The notes under the pieces are model-generated. The model searched no databases. It had not been told where the DNA came from and worked only from the letters and a program-made list of their open reading frames with translations. A DNA stretch of 64,000 nucleotides from Rhodamnia argentea (lineage: Eukaryota > Streptophyta > Magnoliopsida > Myrtales > Myrtaceae). A program made the position numbers and the translations under genes. Every line of letters starts with the position of its first letter. Within the stretch, counting starts at the first letter, position 1. The DNA lies in the NCBI RefSeq assembly GCF_020921035.1, contig NC_063153.1, positions 16,120,001-16,184,000 of the forward strand. The letters run 5' to 3'. Positions 44,210 through 55,607 of the stretch are shown here, in pieces.

Positions 44210-47200
44210 TCAACGAAGGAATCTCTGACCGCATCGAGCAGATCCCAGCTCTTCATGCTCGGCTTTTGTGACGCATGTTGCTTTAAAATCGGGGCTGGAT
44301 GCCAATAGTGATCCTCCTCGCCACACACCTAGTATAGGACTAAAGATAACAGAAATTCATACAAAAGGAGGCGTACAATAGAATCTTTGGAGTGACAAAT
44401 GAAGCATAGAAGGGAAAAACTTACTCTTGTTGAGTGGTTATCTTCACTTGGTAGTTATCAGGGACAAGAGGCCGGAGTTCTCTTTCTCTATAGGAAAGCG
44501 TCAACACAATAAGGCGGTGAAAATGTCTTGCTAGTTTCAACTCAAGAGCAGGTGACGGAAAGAGAAAGCTTAGAGTCTCTCAGCAAATCGAGGAAAAAGT
44601 GTGCTTCCACCTGTCAATAAGATGCTGCAAAATTCTGAAAAAAGAAAAGAAGCACACATAAAGAAGTTAACTACTGGTAATTAACAATTGCAAATGCATA
44701 GAAGTGAAGCCAGCTGTTCAACATTGCAATGCTCAAAGGATAGAATACCTTTCATAAAGAACGTGATGAAGATGTGGATGGCATGAATTGATAGCTCGAA
44801 CGATGCACTCTGCCAGTCCAGCCTGATTCATTCCTGAAAAAGAAGGTTCACAAAATTGCACTTCAATGTACTGAACAATAAAGGACAATAGGATCAGATT
44901 AGGCACTTCCTCAGACCAAACAAGATGAGATTGACATTTTTAGTAAAAGACAACTGGTAAGTGCACCAATACGTCGAATCTTCACTAAGATGCTGACGAG
45001 TAGATTTAAAGCATTCAACCAAGAATGACGGATGTCAACCAAATAAAGACAAAAAATGACCAACGGATCAGATTAAGCACTTTCTTAGGCCAAACACGAA
45101 GTGATTCATCACTTCCTTAGACTGAACAATATGTGATTGACATCTCTTAGTGACGGGCACTTGGCAATTCACCAATACATCAAATCATAATTAAGGTGCC
45201 AAAGAGCAGCCTTTAAAAGATAGGAGCACAAAACGCACCAAATATGCAGGTCGAGATATCATCTCTGGGACAAGGAATCGCTCATTTGTCAGGTCGAACT
45301 CCTGTATAGGAGGTAGTAGATATACGGGAAGTCGCGAAGGCTTCACAATATCTTCTATATTATTCTCTACGCACACACCAGACAAACTAATAGAAAAATC
45401 CCCAAAAGAGCTGTGATGAATGTATCCGATATTACGTTTATGGTCAAGTCAATGCTCTTTCGGTCTTCTGCAGATTCTGGCTTCTCAACACCAATAATCG
45501 TTCCGCCTGATGTAAGATGAGACTCATCTGTCAAATTGAGGTATCGATGTGCTGCTTCTGGATCTTTGACAAAGCCCTTTGTATGTCTGACTCCATCAGG
45601 AAGAACGTACGTGCATCTAAAGAGATTATCCAGTCCCAGCTTCCTAAAGAAGCACAGTTGATTTATGCGAGCTCACTGAAGAGAAAGATGTCTACCAAAA
45701 TGTATTGGTCGAAGTTCCAACACAATTAACTAACTAACCAAAAACTTCTGCTGTACTACGGGGCATTTGATTTCTTGGGGTCATACCTACTAAATCGAGT
45801 GCTAAACATAGAGAGGCACACAATGCTAGAGAGAAGTTCGAACGCAACTAACTAACTAAGAAACATTGAAAACAACGACTAAGTTTTATGCCTTATCCCA
45901 TTGACTGAGCCATCTATATGGATTTTTTGTGTCATCGCACTTACGTATCGAGTTTTAGGTAACATCTAATACCCCGCAGCTTTCCTTACGATTCTCTGGA
46001 AGATGTAAGCACTCAATATCTTTCATTCCTAATTTAGTGCTATTTAACTGATATGAATCAATTCAATTTCAAAGGCTATTCGTGATTACATTTCATGCTT
46101 CCTGAAGGGCTCGTCTACTTGGGTTTCCTTTCTCCTGAATTTTATTTTGTGCTGAAAAAAATCTCTACATGATACAATAACAGCTGGATGGCTAGTAGCA
46201 AGACAACTCTTTGTGGTTTTGGTACCAGTAGCAGCTTAGCCATGTATAGTCATATTGTGGAGCATTAAAAATTTATCCACATTTGCAAACCATTTTCTAA
46301 GTATAATGCAAACCTTTGTAATTAGCAGACATTCAATTAGAGCAAGAAGAGATTCGATCTCGCTATCTCAAAAATTTCAGGAAACCAACTACTGAATGAG
46401 ATTCTGTTACTTACCATTACCTTCAGAATTCAATAAATTTTCCGAGCAACAAAGCAGAAACAAGCTGAACTACATACATAAGCTGCTAGACTATCTTCCA
46501 CCCATCATAATGAGACGTCTAGCAAAATAAAGCATTACCGGGCAAGCTGCAAATCACGGTCAACATCATAGCTTCTCCTTAACATCGTCCATCAAAAAGC
46601 TCTCATCCATAACATTAATCGATATATACGACACCAACTCCTTCAAATAATTCATCAAAGCCTTCCCGCCCAGATCGATCTTCTTCACCCCATAATTCAA
46701 AGTAAAATTTCAGAAAAACAGGCACCGCGTGGGTAAAAGAGAACCCGCAACCCACAACAAGACTACACTGTGCCTTGGAGACCAACCTGACACAATGCTT
46801 AAAGCCGTTACAACGTGAAAAAGCCATAAACCACTCGAAATTTCCAGCTTTTCAAGATCACCATAAATGAAAGAGGAAAGCATAAAAAATTATCAAGACT
46901 TCAGCTCAATCTAGTCAACTTTGATACTTCAATAGCTTTGTTCAATCAACAAACAGCCATGAAGAGAAACCCAGAATCATATTCATAACTCCTCCCAGAA
47001 GAGAAGTCCTAAACCAACCTATGCATCATATCCAAGTATCCTAATAAAATGAGGAGATGAGTAGAAAATTATAGTGATTACCCTTGTGGGCTCGTGCTGG
47101 CCTCGTAGATATGAAGGAGTGAAGCAGAGTCGGCGACGTAGAGGGACTTAAAAGTTGAAGTCCTCGAAGACGAGCTCGTCGGTAGCGCGTTGGATGGAGG

Positions 47201-47496
47201 GGAGGGTAAAGGGCGGCTCGGTGAGGAGGAGGGAGGAGGAGGAGGTGCTGACGTGGAGGTGATTGGCGAAGAGGTGGGCCCAAATGTCGCGCTGCAGGTC
47301 GGCGTTTATGAGGTAGCCGCGGTCGACGGGGCGGCGGACGGCGGCGGAGGTGAGGTCGAGGGCGGCGGTGGAGGAGGAGTGGAGAGGTTCAGGGTGGAGG
47401 AACTTCTTGGAGGAGAGGGGGCGGAGGAGGCAGTTGGGGAGGACGGTGGGGGGGGTCGAGATCGCCGCCGTTGTCGAGAACCACCACGCCGGACAT
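44210..47496 (-). pseudogene. ARP6: ARP6 (actin-related protein 6) pseudogene with introns
   Basis: Read on the minus strand, exon-like blocks follow ARP6 order. They are MSGVVVLDNGG from ATG 47496, then TVLPNCLLRPLSSKKFLHPE and DLTSAAVRRPVDRGYLIN (to about 47094); SKAQCSLVVGCGFSFTHAVP (about 46725-46790) and INVMDESFLMDDVKEKL; DLTNERFLVPEMISRP (about 45240-45300); GMNQAGLAECIVRAINSCHP (about 44765-44836); LLTGGSTLFPRFAERL (about 44570-44625); ERELRPLVPDNYQVKITTQQ (about 44422-44490); and the C-terminus CVTKAEHEELGSARC ending at TGA 44210-44212. ARP6 is a SWR1-complex subunit for H2A.Z deposition. Lesions: a deletion of about 10 codons after DNGG, a frameshift at an 8-C run (47449-47456), an extra T after DFNF, and stops. 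It was copied as DNA. Confidence 0.88.
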
Positions 47497-47561
47497 TTAT
47501 CCGGCGAAAGTAGAGAGCGACTCGTCAGGTAGTGGGAAGTGGGAGTGAACTGGAGTGTATT

Positions 47562-48108
47562 TATTATTATTAACATGTAAAAAATATTTGTCTGTCCAAG
47601 CTAAGCATTTCTTAATACAGGTTTCTCCGATCTACGAAGAATTGCAATCGGACTTGTTTTTTCGACTTTAGAAATGTTAACGGAAGAGACTATCGATCGC
47701 TGCATCTGTCGATTCCTCCACCGCCACCCTATCAGTGAACGTATTCCTATTGATCCCACAGTTTTTCTTGATAGGCTCCGACGAGGTCTTCATATACACG
47801 GGCCAGCTCAACTTCTTCATAACTCAATCGCCCAAGGACATGAAGACCATGAGCACAGAGCTCTACCTCACGACCCTGTCGCTCGGCTTCTTCGTCAGTG
47901 GCTTCCTCGTCGCGCAAGGCAAGGATGGCTGGCCGATAACATCAACTACGGGAGGCTCGATTGTTTCAACGGATTGCTCGCGGTGCTTAACCTAGTGAAT
48001 TTCGTTGCGTATCTTGTCTGTGCAGCTTGGTGCAAGCCACAAAACCCTAAACCCACTTTGGAGACGGAAAAGACTGGCAACGGGTCGTCCATGGAGGAGA
48101 AGCTCTGA
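47562..48108 (+). pseudogene. NPF6.2-like exon 5 fragment (unit 2 copy)
   Basis: Matches intron 4 end and exon 5 of the intact gene (24560-25146), including the acceptor TACAG and the sequence from about 47621 to the stop TGA at 48106-48108. Two deletions break it: about 17-19 bp near 47680 (ATGTTAACGGAAGAG, where the intact gene has ATGTTAGCTGCCGCG...), and about 20-30 bp near 47913 before GGATGGCTGG. As a result the protein is in two frames (47735-47995, then the frame ending at 48108). Exons 1-4 are absent from unit 2. Confidence 0.93.
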
Positions 48109-48511
48109 AGGTTTACGAACGCTTGGAATGTCAGTGATCATATTGATGAACATTCGGGACAAGTGAGATCGGGGTTGGATGTACCTTTCACTTGCGGTTT
48201 TAACTGGTCGCGGAATAGCTTGCATTTCCTCTATGTTGACTTTATCTTTTTCTTGTAGGTAAGTACTCTGACTTCCTATTCTTGCATGTGTTTCATATGT
48301 TTAGCCATTTCATCGTAGGCATTACAATAAAGAGTATTGTCCACATCAACGCCAATCCTATCACGTATGATGTCCAGCCGTCACGTCATTAATTTCCTAT
48401 CAAAATTGATCCGATAGATTCAATAGGCAAAACTTGAAAAGATTTAAGACTCGATTATCACAATTAAAAATTTAAAATCGAATTGATAAACGTGCAGTTA
48501 GAACTTTTTGG

Positions 48512-49079
48512 ACAATTAACAAAAGTAGTCGAATCAATGGACACCGCCGGCTAAAGACTCCCTCAAGATGAACACGGACTGTTTGTGGATAGATGGGGTA
48601 ATAGAGGGATCAATCGCGTGCATTTGTCGCAACTCGAGCAGCTGTGTTCGCGGAAGCCCTAGCCGCGAAGAACTCGATCTTGTACTTGCAAAGGAGAAGT
48701 GATCTGTGGAGAGACGGTGATCAGAGCGTGGAGTTGGAGTTTGATCACTTATCACTTGTGGATTTCCTAACGGGCCGAGAAGAAAGTCCTTGGGCCCTTC
48801 ATGACATTCTATATGATTGTAAGATGTTGATGGCCCAGACGAGAGCAGTGAAGATTGCCTACCGTCCCAGAGAGGCCAATCAAGTGACAGATTGGGTTGC
48901 TAAGGCCCACTGCCCGAAGAACCTTCCCCTCAATTGGCAATTTTCAACCCTCCCCCCCTCCAGTCATTATGGGATAATTTGTGTTCGGAAAACTCATATA
49001 AATTGCTCTATTAGGACTTGCTTATGAGTGAATGAAAGAAACCTTCGGACCAAAACAAAAAAATCTGAGGACAGCCCAT
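48512..49079 (+). pseudogene. RNase H-like (RVT_3) domain, LINE-derived insertion in unit 2
   Basis: Absent from unit 1 (between about 25535 and 25540). It encodes, with frame breaks, a plant RVT_3 RNase H-like domain: MNTDCLWIDGVIEGSIACIC in one frame, then VFAEALAAKNSILYLQRRSD, and AYRPREANQVTDWVAKAH to about 48920. The tail ends ACCAAAACAAAAAAAT near 49060, like a LINE poly-A end. GGACA occurs at both edges and may be the target-site duplication. These domains sit at the C-terminus of plant L1-type LINE ORF2; the rest of ORF2 is absent (5' truncation). Confidence 0.7.
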
Positions 49080-50514
49080 GGAGATCTAGGGTTTTGGACT
49101 GTTTGGCTGTATGCCCTTTTGTGGACTGAATAACCCCACGGAGAATAGTGGTCCGGGAGTGAAAATTCCATGAGCATAAAATATGCCTATGGGCCGAACT
49201 TTGACAATTTGGCTTGTTTGACTTCAAGTCAAGCCTCTTGTTTGATCTCTAGTTCATGCGAGGGTCCCATCATAGTCTTATAGCAAAATTTTCGAGCTCA
49301 TAGTGCTCGTTACGTGCAATGTCATCATTTGAAACGATGCGAGACAACTGACAAGGTCGCTTCGGCTCGTGATGTGTGGGCTTCATGCTTCGGATAGGTC
49401 GTGCTCGTCCATTACTGTGCGCAGCATATATGACTCGTGACTACGATGGCAAGATCTTGTTGTACCAAAACCTCTAACTGGATACCTTCTATTAGGGTTT
49501 TCCTTTTCCCGATTTTGAGGTCTATGTGAACGGCCTCATGGAACAAAACAGAAGTGGTTGAACAAAAATTCGCTTATTTCCTTTGATGGTTGGTGTGGCC
49601 AACTTGAAAAAAGGTATGAAGGCCCAATAGGAATGAATAAGAAGAAAGTACAGAGGCCAGCATTATAAATACAATGTATCACGCAATATCTTGAAGGCGA
49701 AGATCATGAATCGCCAACTTTATAATTTTGGGGGAAATTGTCCGATCAATCCTGAAGGTCATCAAACACTAATGCACTCGTTCCAACTAATTTTCCTCGG
49801 AAATTGAAATTGCAGATGTAACATTGGGGAGACATAGGAGGGCCAAGAATGATTGGACCGTCAAAGTTAGCTATTTCCGATGAAATTTAATCTCGGAATG
49901 ACTATATGAGAATTTCGCACAAGGATTTAGGACTAAATTAACAAAATTGAACATTTTATGACTGATTAGATTATTTCCCCCCCCAATTTTTAGCATTTCA
50001 TTTTGGTGTTCAATATCAATTGAAAAAGGCCGAATGACTCCCCACACTTACTCCAACAAATTAATACATATGCATCTATAAAAAAAAGATCAGTTCGATG
50101 CAATAGATAGTAAGATGCGTGATGTGACACATCGACTTATAAAGAGAAAGACAAGAGGAGAAGAAGATGCTTGTGTAGACACATCATGTGAACAATAGAT
50201 TAAGCATAGTCCACAAATTCATCTTGACCATGAACATCTCTATCCCAAAATCATCCGGACCGACGTCTTCCACCGAAACATAAATATAAAATATATATAT
50301 TATAAAATTAACTACCCCTATTCACCCCCCACAAAAGGAGAGTATCCGATTTATTCATGCTAATCCGATTTATTCATGCTAATCTTGTCCTCTAAAAACA
50401 AACAAAAAATAGCACAAAAAAATTGGACATAAAAGTAATTTGTCATATCTTAAAACTTTTTCTCCTCCACTGAAATTACAAATAACAAGATAAGGGGTTT
50501 TACCAATTTCAACA
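49080..50514. other. intergenic region of unit 2 (3' side of both genes)
   Basis: Collinear with 25540-27137 of unit 1. It contains the same M1-like remnant (about 49820-49990). A 22-bp stretch around 50345-50388 is tandemly doubled relative to unit 1 ('atccgatttattcatgctaat' twice). No coding sequence is recognised. Confidence 0.6.
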
Positions 50515-51573
50515 TCAATTTTTCTCTTCGCTCTTTTTCTGGTACTCATCTCCGTCCTTCATATCCTTCTCCTCCAGCAGCTTCCCGGCCTCCTCGTCGC
50601 CGGCCTCGCCGGCCTTCGCCGTCTTGGCCTCCTCTGCAGCCTTCATCGCCTGGAGCTTCGCGTGGTTGTAGTAGGCCACCCCGAGGAACGCGATGCCGTA
50701 CCCGAACAGATTCGCCGGGGTCACCGTGTCCTTGATCACCGACCACGAGAAGGCGATGAGCAGCCAGTCCTTGACCACCCCCGCCACGTTCATTGTGAGC
50801 GCCGACGTCTTCCCCACGAGCAGGAACACCGCCAGGTTCAGCGCGAACGCGCACAGCGAGTTCGTCCCGAAGACCAGGAAATCAAAGTGGAAGGTCGACG
50901 TCTGGATCAGCCTCGGCATCTCCATCACTGCCCACGGCAAGGTCAGGAACACGAAGCAGCACGGCGCGACATAGTAGAGCGACGTGATCGGGTTGAGCTT
51001 GATCCCGGCTGAGGTGAGGAGTATCTGGATCAGGACTAGGCGGGTGGCCTCGAAAGCCACCGCGCCGAGCTGCAGGAACACCCCGAATGGGTCGAACTTG
51101 GCCTCGCCGTAGGCGGCGATGGCGACGCCTAGGGTAATTGAGATCATGTTGGCCATGGTGTTCGATCTGAAGGTCTCCTTCTTGAGGGAGATGCCGATGG
51201 AGTAGACGGCGACGGGCATGAGGGCCTTGAGCATCTGGATGAAGGAGACGGAGAGGTAGATGTAGGCGGAGTTGGAGAACCAGAGGGAGAGGGCGTAGAG
51301 GGCGCCGATGGGGACCACGTTCTTGAGGTAGAATTCGCCGGTCATGGTGGTGACGGGCTCGACGACCTGGAAGACCCGGACGAGGAGGTAGGCGAGGGAG
51401 GAGCAGAAGGCCATGTGGATCATGGTGAGGGAGATGGGGAAGGGCCAGGCGTAGAGCTTGGGGTCCAGGATGTACTTGTTGAACACGATGACGGCGAAGG
51501 AGAGGGAGATCCAGATGGCGACGTAGGCGTAGGAGATCGCCACCTTCTTCACCACCTCCTTCGAGAGCGCCAT
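50515..51573 (-). CDS. TPT/DMT-family sugar-phosphate/phosphate translocator, intact
   Basis: A single 352-codon exon from ATG 51573 to TGA 50515. It belongs to the plant nucleotide-sugar/triose-phosphate translocator group (DMT superfamily), closest by recognition to Arabidopsis At4g32390-type 'probable sugar phosphate/phosphate translocators'. Signature regions are [67 protein letters not shown] and [19 protein letters not shown]. About ten transmembrane helices are expected. The hydrophilic Lys/Glu-rich tail is typical of this clade, and lack of introns is common. There is no plastid transit peptide, so a Golgi or other endomembrane location is likely; the substrate is unknown. It retains its own promoter and all conserved residues, unlike the unit 1 copy. 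Confidence 0.93.
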   Translation of the reverse strand: MALSKEVVKKVAISYAYVAIWISLSFAVIVFNKYILDPKLYAWPFPISLTMIHMAFCSSLAYLLVRVFQVVEPVTTMTGEFYLKNVVPIGALYALSLWFSNSAYIYLSVSFIQMLKALMPVAVYSIGISLKKETFRSNTMANMISITLGVAIAAYGEAKFDPFGVFLQLGAVAFEATRLVLIQILLTSAGIKLNPITSLYYVAPCCFVFLTLPWAVMEMPRLIQTSTFHFDFLVFGTNSLCAFALNLAVFLLVGKTSALTMNVAGVVKDWLLIAFSWSVIKDTVTPANLFGYGIAFLGVAYYNHAKLQAMKAAEEAKTAKAGEAGDEEAGKLLEEKDMKDGDEYQKKSEEKN

Positions 51574-51631
51574 GGCGGTGGCGGCGGCAGCAGGGTTTTG
51601 GGGAGGCGGAGGCGGTGGAGGCGGTGGATTT

Positions 51632-54110
51632 CTCTGTCTTTGGTTGAGGGTGGAGAGAGGCAGAGGACTGGTTAAAAGAGGAAGAAGAAGGGCAGAGAGG
51701 AGATTGAGTGGTATTGGGGTTTGAATTTTCTTATTCGTGATGGGGTCGTTGACCTTGAAGGATTCTTATTTCTGCTCCTACTTTATTTTTTTATTTTGTG
51801 GCTTTAGGGTAAATTCTTTTAAGAACATTTAATTTTTTTTATTCCGACATTAACCAACATCTGTCAATATTGATTAGGCTACTTAATCAACTGTTTAATC
51901 AACTTTCCATGTAAATGCTGATAAAGATACCATATAATATACCGATCCAAATTCTTTCTAAAAGGAAGGTTATCGTAATTAGGTAGGAAACATATTTACT
52001 TTATGATTACTCTCTTGTAATTACTCTTTCAGTGAAAATCCAATATTTCCATTTTCAGTTTGTGTTTATGTGTATCTCTTTCTATAATCTGACTAGTTGG
52101 AGGTATGCACAACACTTTACAAACTCCATGTATAGGTTAAACTTTTGACTGATGATCCGAACGAAATTGGTGAGATTCGATTGGGGTAACCTCCGTTTAT
52201 GCACATATTTTGAATTACTAAAAAGAATATTGATTTGCTCCTATTGCGTGAACATAACAAATCCACAATTGATCTGATGACTTGCTTAATTGAGCAACTT
52301 GTGTTAATCAACTATTGGATTGAATAGTTGCCTTATGGGACACATTTAACTCAATCGCTATCCATTTATATGTTTTCAATTCAAACATTTAACCAACAGA
52401 TAATTTGTTATTTACAGTTCAAATTATTACCAATTCGGAATCTTCGAAAGGGATATTTCTCAATATAGAAATAAGTGAAAAAAACTATTTTCTAGCAATA
52501 TCGAAATATGAAAAACAGAACTTATTTTGTTTGGAAAAACAACTTCAAGAAAAACACCTTTTCGTCATTTCAAGAATTGTAAGCAATGCCTTAAAATCCG
52601 GTAAAAAGGAGAAAAAAGTACTAATAATTTTCATTACAGGATATCACCATCCAATCAAACATTTCTATCGTAATATTATTTTAAAATTCAAAAGTTAAAT
52701 CAAACCCCGAAATGCTATCGATTCGTAATTTCATATTTGCATAGTATGTGATAAGATAATCGAATATACGATCACAATTTCATTATAAAATAATCATTTA
52801 TTAGGTAGAGATTGGACCAGGAGACACCCAGGTTGAAGTCAAATTTTTTTTGTTACACGTCTTTATCAGTTTGGTAAATTGCAATCTTGACTGGGTTTAC
52901 ATGTTTCAGTGGGAGCATTGAGAAAAAATTAACGTGATGGGTTACCACCGTAATAAGTAAAAGTTAATTAAGTTGACCATCTCGAGATATGCGATCTATC
53001 TTTTGTTTGGACATGCTTTGATTGCGCATGGAATGGTCCCCAAGAATTTGGGCACGCGTGTGTAGATTACAGGAATTTCAATTTCTTAGGACCCCGAAAA
53101 AGTTGGTCAACAACTGCAAATTCACGCTTTTGCTTATATATAAACTAAAGATTTGGGTATTGAAGAAGGGAACCTGATTGACCCAAAAAAAAAAGAGGAA
53201 ATTAGAGGGAGGATATTGTAAACCTCAAATATAGTTTCTAACTTCGAAGTTTTGTAAACAAAAATCGAGATGTGAAGGTAAAATCTTCTCGATCATTGCT
53301 AATTTTTAGTGTGTAGACGTAACAATAACTTAAAAGGCGGCTTCACAATCCGACCAAATTTCAAATCATTCCTTTCCAAATTAGATGAAATTACCATACG
53401 TTCTGCTTTTCTTTACTTATTCAAAACTTTTTTTACATGCCCTTTTTCACTCGCAACGCGTGTACACTTTCACAAGTAACATTAAATCAATAAAAACAAA
53501 ATACGGGTTACCTTGATTAAAGAAGTTTCGATTGGTGCCTATCCCTCGATTCACACTAAGACTAATGCAATTCCAGATCAAACCTTTTTCTTTCCTCTAA
53601 CCCGACAATAAACAAAGGAAATACTTCTTCTTCTTCTTCTTCTTTTTACAGAAAGAAGGATTCTAACGCAAGTACCACGATGTACGTACCAAGCATCTAG
53701 GTCTAGGAATGTGAACTCACGCAGCTTCCACGTTAAAATTTAATGGTTTGAGGGTTTACATGGACCCAATTCACATGGGACTGCTGACCTAAACACAAAT
53801 ATCGACACTATTATATCGATTTTATTATTATTTAATCGAGCTCTTGGAAATATCAAAGTTGTACCCTTTGCTTCTTGGGCAAAACAATGATACTTGTAAC
53901 GGCGTCCAACCTTAATATATAGCGAGATTATAGAGCGAAAGATCCTATCTCATGGTCACCTATTGCCTGATCCCGTGCATCTTTGACACGTAGAGAGAAT
54001 GATAAATCGAAAAATGTGGGCATAGCACATGGCAATCGTGATTGGAAAGGGGTTATAGCCTAGCTAATAGCTACTAGTACTACTACCCAACTTACCAAAC
54101 GGAATTTAAA
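51632..54110. other. AT-rich intergenic region
   Basis: Contains the translocator promoter at its left end (a purine-rich leader up to about 51700). No other recognisable gene. The plus-strand frame 52405-52698 (97 codons, Lys-rich, AT-rich) has no recognisable domain and no nearby promoter signal, so I do not call it. A (TTC)n run is at about 53626-53645. Confidence 0.45.
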
Positions 54111-54169
54111 ATCCATACTTATTGAGCCACAAAAGCTGACATTATTTTCCAACTCATACCGCGACGCGT

Positions 54170-54715
54170 TTTGAGTACTAGCCGGAGGTCATCGGCCTTG
54201 GTTGAGGTGGCCGGAGTTTGCCGGCCCCAAGCGAGGGCCGACGACTCACACCCGGCCCGGGCGAGGGCACCCGGATCTAGGCTGCACCAAAGCTGGCTCG
54301 GGCCCAACGAGGACTAAATGAGGCCTCGCCTGGGGCTAGTGAGGGTCGGCCACCCTCTCCCATGGCCGGCGATGGGCGGCAACGATGCCAGTGCCCAATT
54401 GGTGCCTCCCTTTCTCTTTCTTTCCTTTTTTTTTTTCAAAATTTAAAGAAAGAATAGATTTTCTTTTCTATGCTTTTATCCAATTTAAAAAAAAAAGAAA
54501 AGAAAACAACAAAAATCAGTAAAAAATAAGATATAATTAAAAATTATCAAAATCAGCCCCGACCATCCACATTAGCGATTTTCTACCAAAATTTGTCGGA
54601 TAAACTCAATTAGCAAAACATGAAAAGATTTAGGATTAATTTGATAAAATTAAAAAGTTGAGAATTAAATTGGCAAAAGTACAAAAGATTTATGACTTTT
54701 TAGACAAATTTTCCA
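54170..54715. mobile_element. M1-family remnant with GC-rich core
   Basis: The GC-rich core (54175-54410) has repeated GCGAGGG and GGCCGGCG phrases. An AT-rich spacer follows, and then the typical right arm of the M1 family ('ggattaatttgataaaatt' ... 'aaattggcaaaag', 54600-54700) ending AATTTTCC. The left arm is not recognisable. Confidence 0.6.
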
Positions 54716-55575
54716 TAGGGGTGTTTGTCGGATTTTAAAGAAACGAAGGGCATTTCGGTAAAATTGATGTGATAGATTTAGGTACTGTGTCATTGGTAAT
54801 GATTGATGTTTGTATGAACTTGGGTTTTCTTTGTTTCTTTTTTCTCTCTCTATTACACGAGAATCTTTGGTTTTATATAACTAAGAATTGCCCAATCAGG
54901 ATATCGTGGAAATGATTTTCCTATATGAAGATGTGCTGGAAAATTTTCCAATCATTAAAGTTTTATCAGTTTTCTTTTAGGTTGTCTTGAGAATATAATG
55001 CAATTAAATGGGACCTTCCAAGAAAGATTAAGTAAGGAGTATGGTCGGTGAGGACTTTTTTTAGGTTTAGCAAGTGTAACCGGAAACCAGTTTCCAAAAG
55101 TACATATGACTACCAATAGTAGAAAATAAATCAAGAGAGTTGCAGTGTCGCAATCAAGAAGGGGTAGGCGGGAAGACAGTCGAGACCGACACCGGAAAAA
55201 TGCGAGTGCTTGAAATAAGTACCCAATGAAATCAAAAAGAATTCATGTCTATATATTTTCGTGAACGATAAAAAAAAAAATTCGTTTATTCGCTTTTGTA
55301 AGCGATCAGTTTTAGGAAATTTTTTTTTTTTCAAATCATTTATTACATGAAACAAACTAAGCCTAATTGTAACTGGCCATTTGAATGGAGCGAAAGCAAG
55401 TAGTGGAAACACGTAAAGTCTTAAAGTTGTGCATTCGAGTGGTGATAATCAAACAGTTCATCAACCGATCAGTAGTGACTCTCTTGTAACACTCAAGTGG
55501 TGATAATCAAACACTTCATCATCTAAATAGTAGTTCAGAATTGAAAACTAGGAAAGAACTGAGCAATCTTAGTTG

Positions 55576-55607
<32 letters not shown>

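Larger units (their letters stand above)
38556..47561. other. foreign block replacing NPF6.2 exons 1-4 in unit 2
   Basis: Homology to unit 1 stops at 38555 (...CATGTTTCTTCT, matching 21080) and resumes at about 47562 in NPF6.2 intron 4 (matching about 24560). In unit 1 these points are ~3.5 kb apart and enclose exons 1-4. In unit 2 they are separated by ~9 kb of unrelated DNA: an LTR-like sequence, a 30-bp tandem repeat, a truncated LTR-like element, a CBP60-like pseudogene and an ARP6 pseudogene. Confidence 0.85.
31869..51631 (+). repeat. tandem duplication, unit 2 (~19.8 kb)
   Basis: Second direct copy of 12282-31868. The start is seen where the translocator 5' leader (GGCGGTGGG, 31857-31865) changes abruptly to sequence matching 12282 onward (GGGCAAGGGGCGTCGG, compare GGGCAAAGGTCGTCGG). 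The right end is where unit 2 retains the original translocator promoter that unit 1 lost. Unit 2 lacks NPF6.2 exons 1-4 and has a ~9-kb foreign block (38556-47561) instead. Confidence 0.9.

Noticed and set aside
47190-47513. 107-codon Gly/Glu-rich plus-strand frame
   Set aside because: Antisense shadow of ARP6 exon 1.
52405-52698. 97-codon Lys-rich open frame
   Set aside because: AT-rich, no homology recognised, no promoter or splice context; possible by chance.
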